This document shows, one piece after another, positions 60,608 through 64,000 of a stretch of 64,000 nt of DNA (the stretch's first letter is position 1; each line of letters opens with the position of its first letter). The stretch comes from Saccharum officinarum (taxonomy: Eukaryota > Streptophyta > Magnoliopsida > Poales > Poaceae): contig CM036170.1 in the NCBI GenBank assembly GCA_020631735.1, forward strand, positions 64,805,737 to 64,869,736. The letters run 5' to 3'. A program made the translations under genes and the position numbers. The notes beneath the pieces are model-generated. The model was not told the origin of the DNA. It worked only from the letters and a program-made list of their open reading frames with translations, and ran no database searches.

Positions 60608-63096
60608 TGAAGGGTCGAGATGGCGGACTAGAGGGGGGGGTGAATAGTCCTTTCTAAAATTAATCGCGTCGGCAAACCGAAACAAATGCGGAATTAAAAC
60701 TATCGGTCTAGCCAAGACTACACCCCTCTATCTAAGTTCACAAGCACCTCACAAAGATCCTAATTATGTAACTAAGGTGCTTTTCTTAGCAAGAGCTCTC
60801 CTAAACAATTCTAGAGCAAGGTCACACAAACCTATGCACTAGTACTTTAGCAAAGCCGGGGAGCTCCTACACAAATCTAGTAAGCAAAAGCACGAAGCCA
60901 CCTATGCTCACTAGCAATGCTCAATAGCAAGGCAACTAATGCCAAACTAGAGAGCGCAAATTACTTAGCTACACAAACTAAGCAATATGACTAACAAGGT
61001 TACATAAACCAAATTAGCCACGCAACGGAGCTACTTCTATGCTACACAAGCAAGAAGGTAACTAGCTAACTACACAAGCAAACTAGTTACAAGAGCAACT
61101 ACACAAGCACACGTGTATGAATGTAAATACAAGCTTGTGAATCGAAAGCAAACCACCGAGAAGATGTACACAATGTTGACACGGCGGTTTTTCACCGAGG
61201 TTCACTTGGTTGCCACCAAGCTAGTCCCCGTTGTGGCGATACACCCACTTGATGGATCACGAGCTAATTGACTATCAAGAGTCAAACCCTCAGCGGGTGC
61301 CGCACATCCACTCTCAAGATGGGGATCCTCCAAGCCACGAGCTTTACTAGAGTTGCTCTTCGCGATCCCCGCGGGGTGAGCACAATCCCCCTCACAAATC
61401 CTCCTCCGGAGCCACGCACAATCTCCACGCGTGCTTCAACGGAGTCGCAAGCCACCAAGCCGTCTAGGAGGTGGCAACCTCCAAGAGTAACAAGCACCAC
61501 CGGCTTGCAACACGATCACCTAGTGCCACTCGATGCAATCCTCTCGATGCAACGCACTAGAATCGCTCTCTCACTCGATCCGATGAACACTATCAAGCAT
61601 GAGTGAGTTAGAGGGCTTCCAAGCACTACCACATAAGCCACCAAGGCCAAAGTGTGCTCAGCTGCCGGCCAAGGCCGGCCACAAGGTCTATTTATAACCC
61701 CACAGTCAAATAGAGCCGTTACACACTTGTCCGTTTTTCCGCGGGAGCACCGGACGCGCCGGTCGTAACAGACCGGACGCGCTCAACCGCGTCCGGTGCC
61801 TCAGCGATTTCAAATTCGTCCGTTAGAACCTCCAACGGTCACTGCGCGCCAACGGTCAAACGACACACCGGACGCGCTGTTGCAAACCACCGGACGCACC
61901 GGTGCGCACAGTTCCCGCGCGCGCGAAGACATCACCGGACGCGCTCCTCGCAACCACCGGACGCCACAGTACCCGCGTCCGGTGCGAGTCCAGTAAGCGC
62001 CCGAGACCACCGGACGCGTCCGATGGTGTGTCACCGGACGCGCACCGCGTCCGATGACTTCGTGACCCGCTGTTCGCCAGACCGGACGCGCCGGTCCCGT
62101 GGGTCACCGGACGCGCCGGTGTCAAACCCTAGCCCGCGCGCCTGACGCCCGCGCTGCACTGACCGGACGCGCTGGTCCACAGTGACCGCGTCCGGTGCAG
62201 CGTCCGGTGCGGCGTCCGGTGCAGCGTCCTGTCACTTCCGTGACCGCGTTCGCCTCCGTTTCTTTTCCGACTTCCGGCGCAATGGAAAATAGGCATTTCA
62301 CTTCCCCGAAATCGCCTGAATCCCGCGCTCGCACGCTCGGCGGGAGAGAGAAAGGAACCAAACCCCTCTCTACCCGTAAACCACAGCGCGACCAACGCCA
62401 CCTTTGCAAATGTGCCAACACCAACAAGTGATCACCACCTTGTGCTCGTGTGTTAGCATTTTCACAAACATTTTCTTCAAAGGAATTAGGCACTCAACTT
62501 GCCTCGCCACTCGATCCTAACACGTATGCAAAGTTAGATCGCTCAAGTGGCACTAGATGACCGATATGCAAACAAGTTTGCCCCTCTTAATAGTACGGCC
62601 ATCTATCCTAAACCCGGTCATCAGCTTCTCTACACACCTATGACCGGTGAAATGGAAATGCCCTAGGTTATACCTTTGCCTTGCGCATTCCACTCCATCT
62701 CCTCCGACATTGATGCAACACATGCACCAACCATATCACAAATGATATGATCCACTTCATATCATCATGTGACCTTGGTCCATCGATCTTGACCTCACTT
62801 GCTCTTCACCGTTGCGTCGGTCCATCGGCGCCAAGTCTTGCTCAAGCTTCACCGCCTCACGGTCCATCGCTCCAAAGCCTTCGACTTGCCCTTCACACTT
62901 GCAACCGGTCCATCGAGCCAAGCCTCATCTTGATCTTCTGCCACCTTGGTCACATGACTCCATGTCATGTCTCATATGCAATGAGCTCCTTCATGACACC
63001 ATTACCTGTGGACTAATCTCCTGTGTATCTCACATAACCACATATTAGTCCACCTAAGTTGTCACTCAATTACCAAAACCAAACAAGGACCTTTCA
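60608..63096 (-). repeat. 5' LTR of gag-only element, 2489 bp
   Basis: Same length and apparently same sequence as 52829-55317 (offset 7779). The CCGGACGCG array is at about 61749-62229. Confidence 0.94.
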
Positions 63097-64000
63097 CCCG
63101 TGCTCTAGATGCCCGACTTCGACAAGCTGTTCATGGTGGACTGCGACGCTTCGGGTGTGGGGTTCGGCGCTGTCCTTCACCAGGGCGCGGGACCTCTCGC
63201 TTTCTTCAGCCGTCCGTTCGCGGCTCGACATCTTAAGCTTGCCGCTTACGAGCGTGAGCTCATTGGTTTGGTGCAGGCCGTGTGCCACTGGCGGCCATAC
63301 CTTTGGGGACGACACTTTCTTATTCGCACTGACCACTATAGTTTAAAATTTCTCTTGGATCAGCGCTTGTCCACCGTGCCTCAGCATCAGTGGATCAGCA
63401 AACTCTTCGGCTTTGACTTCACGGTGGAGTATCGTCCCGGCCGCCTCAACACCGTGGCAGACGCCTTGTCTCGCCGCGACTCCGAGCGGGAGGCTGAGGG
63501 CACGGAGGGTGCAGCGGCGTCTGCTCTCTCGGGCCCCTCTTTCCCCTTCCTCGACGACGTGCGCCGTGCCACCAGGGAGGCCGAGGACGCCCAGCACCTG
63601 CTCCAGCAGCTGGCCGATGGGGCGCTGGCTGCTCCTTGGCGCATGGATGGTGGTCTGCTGCTACATGGCGGCCGGATCTTCGTCCCTGACCACGGCGACC
63701 TACGCCACCAGGCGCTGCTGCTGGCTCACTCGGCCGGCCATGAGGGCGTCCAAAAGACGCTCCACTGCCTGCGCACTGACTTCTACATCCCGGGAGATCG
63801 TGCGCTGGTTCAGGACTGGGTACGCCGTTGCAGTACCTGTCAGCGCAACAAGACGGAGACGCTGCAGCCCGCCGGCCTGTTGCAGCCGCTGGAGGTACCC
63901 TCCCAGGTGTGGGCGGACATCTCCATGGACTTCATCGAGGGGCTGCCCAAGGTGGGCGGCAAATCTGTCATCCTCACGGTGGTCGACCGCTTCTCCAAGT
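63097..64000 (+). mobile_element. Gypsy chromovirus, copy 2, right part (runs off the window)
   Basis: Resumes with the target duplication CCCGT and matches 13602-14505 of copy 1 through RNase H and into the integrase core. TAG at 63106-63108 replaces the CAG of copy 1, a nonsense change five bases after the insertion duplication. Confidence 0.93.

Larger units (their letters stand above)
52829..63096 (-). mobile_element. Gag-only (pol-less) Copia-type LTR retrotransposon, 10.3 kb, minus strand
   Basis: Flanked by a 5 bp duplication CCCGT (52824-52828 and 63097-63101) inside the gypsy reverse transcriptase/RNase H region; copy 1 shows the empty site. Two LTRs of 2489 bp each (52829-55317 and 60608-63096) look identical. 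On the minus strand the primer site TGGTATCGGAGCCC, similar to the initiator-tRNA-Met site, directly follows the 5' LTR (plus coordinates about 60592-60606), and the tract AAAAAGGGGGAGAC precedes the 3' LTR (about 55318-55331). The 5.3 kb interior has a gag gene and 3.4 kb without coding potential. The LTR and gag type resemble the SIRE/Maximus lineage. It fits the class of non-autonomous elements with a gag domain only. Confidence 0.93.
36365..64000 (+). repeat. Large duplicated block, copy 2
   Basis: Matches 2196-14505 in order and orientation, with two LTR-element insertions (42775-47959 and 52829-63096) added, each with its own target duplication. It runs off the end of the window inside the gypsy integrase region. 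Confidence 0.95.

Overview
The window looks like nuclear DNA of a grass, probably a panicoid (sorghum / Miscanthus / sugarcane type). The genes have GT-AG introns and plant-type products. An intact Au-type SINE, Stowaway and Tourist MITEs, a chromodomain Ty3/gypsy element, Copia elements and short solo LTRs fill the spaces between them. Nothing is bacterial or organellar. The species is an inference.

Layout. 1-2195: repeat-like non-coding DNA with an (AT)n tract. 2302-6522: nine-exon dCMP deaminase gene (copy 1). 8962-10409: PLS-class pentatricopeptide repeat (PPR) gene with a 1-base frameshift. 11275-15901: chromovirus-type gypsy element with an open gag-pol but a truncated 5' LTR. 17069-20599 and 23901-27161: two tandem seven-exon formamidase/acetamidase-like genes, each with its own premature stop; a third 5' fragment lies between them. 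28527-32059 (minus): intact three-exon GH3 acyl acid-amido synthetase gene, convergent with the second formamidase. 32060-36264: GH3 promoter, intergenic DNA, a solo LTR and a LINE 3' fragment. 36265-36364: gap of exactly 100 N.

From 36365 to the window end the sequence of 2196-14505 is repeated almost base for base: dCMP deaminase copy 2, an intact PPR gene, and the same gypsy element with the same internal deletion. Copy 2 carries two insertions absent from copy 1: a Copia element (42775-47959, target duplication CTACG) and a 10.3 kb gag-only LTR element on the minus strand (52829-63096, target duplication CCCGT) that splits the gypsy element. Copy 1 has a SINE fragment and a 109 bp tandem duplication absent from copy 2. 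Because the repeat begins exactly at a 100-N scaffold join, it may be an alternative haplotype placed in tandem by assembly rather than a true duplication.

The host genes do not form a pathway. They are dCMP deaminase (nucleotide pool), PPR protein (organellar RNA processing), formamidase-like proteins (amide hydrolysis) and GH3 (hormone conjugation). Most of the interest is structural: the haplotype-like duplication, a Copia insertion whose 5' LTR looks spliced onto gag, a young gag-only element with a dense CCGGACGCG motif array in its LTRs, and two formamidase paralogs disabled by different mutations.
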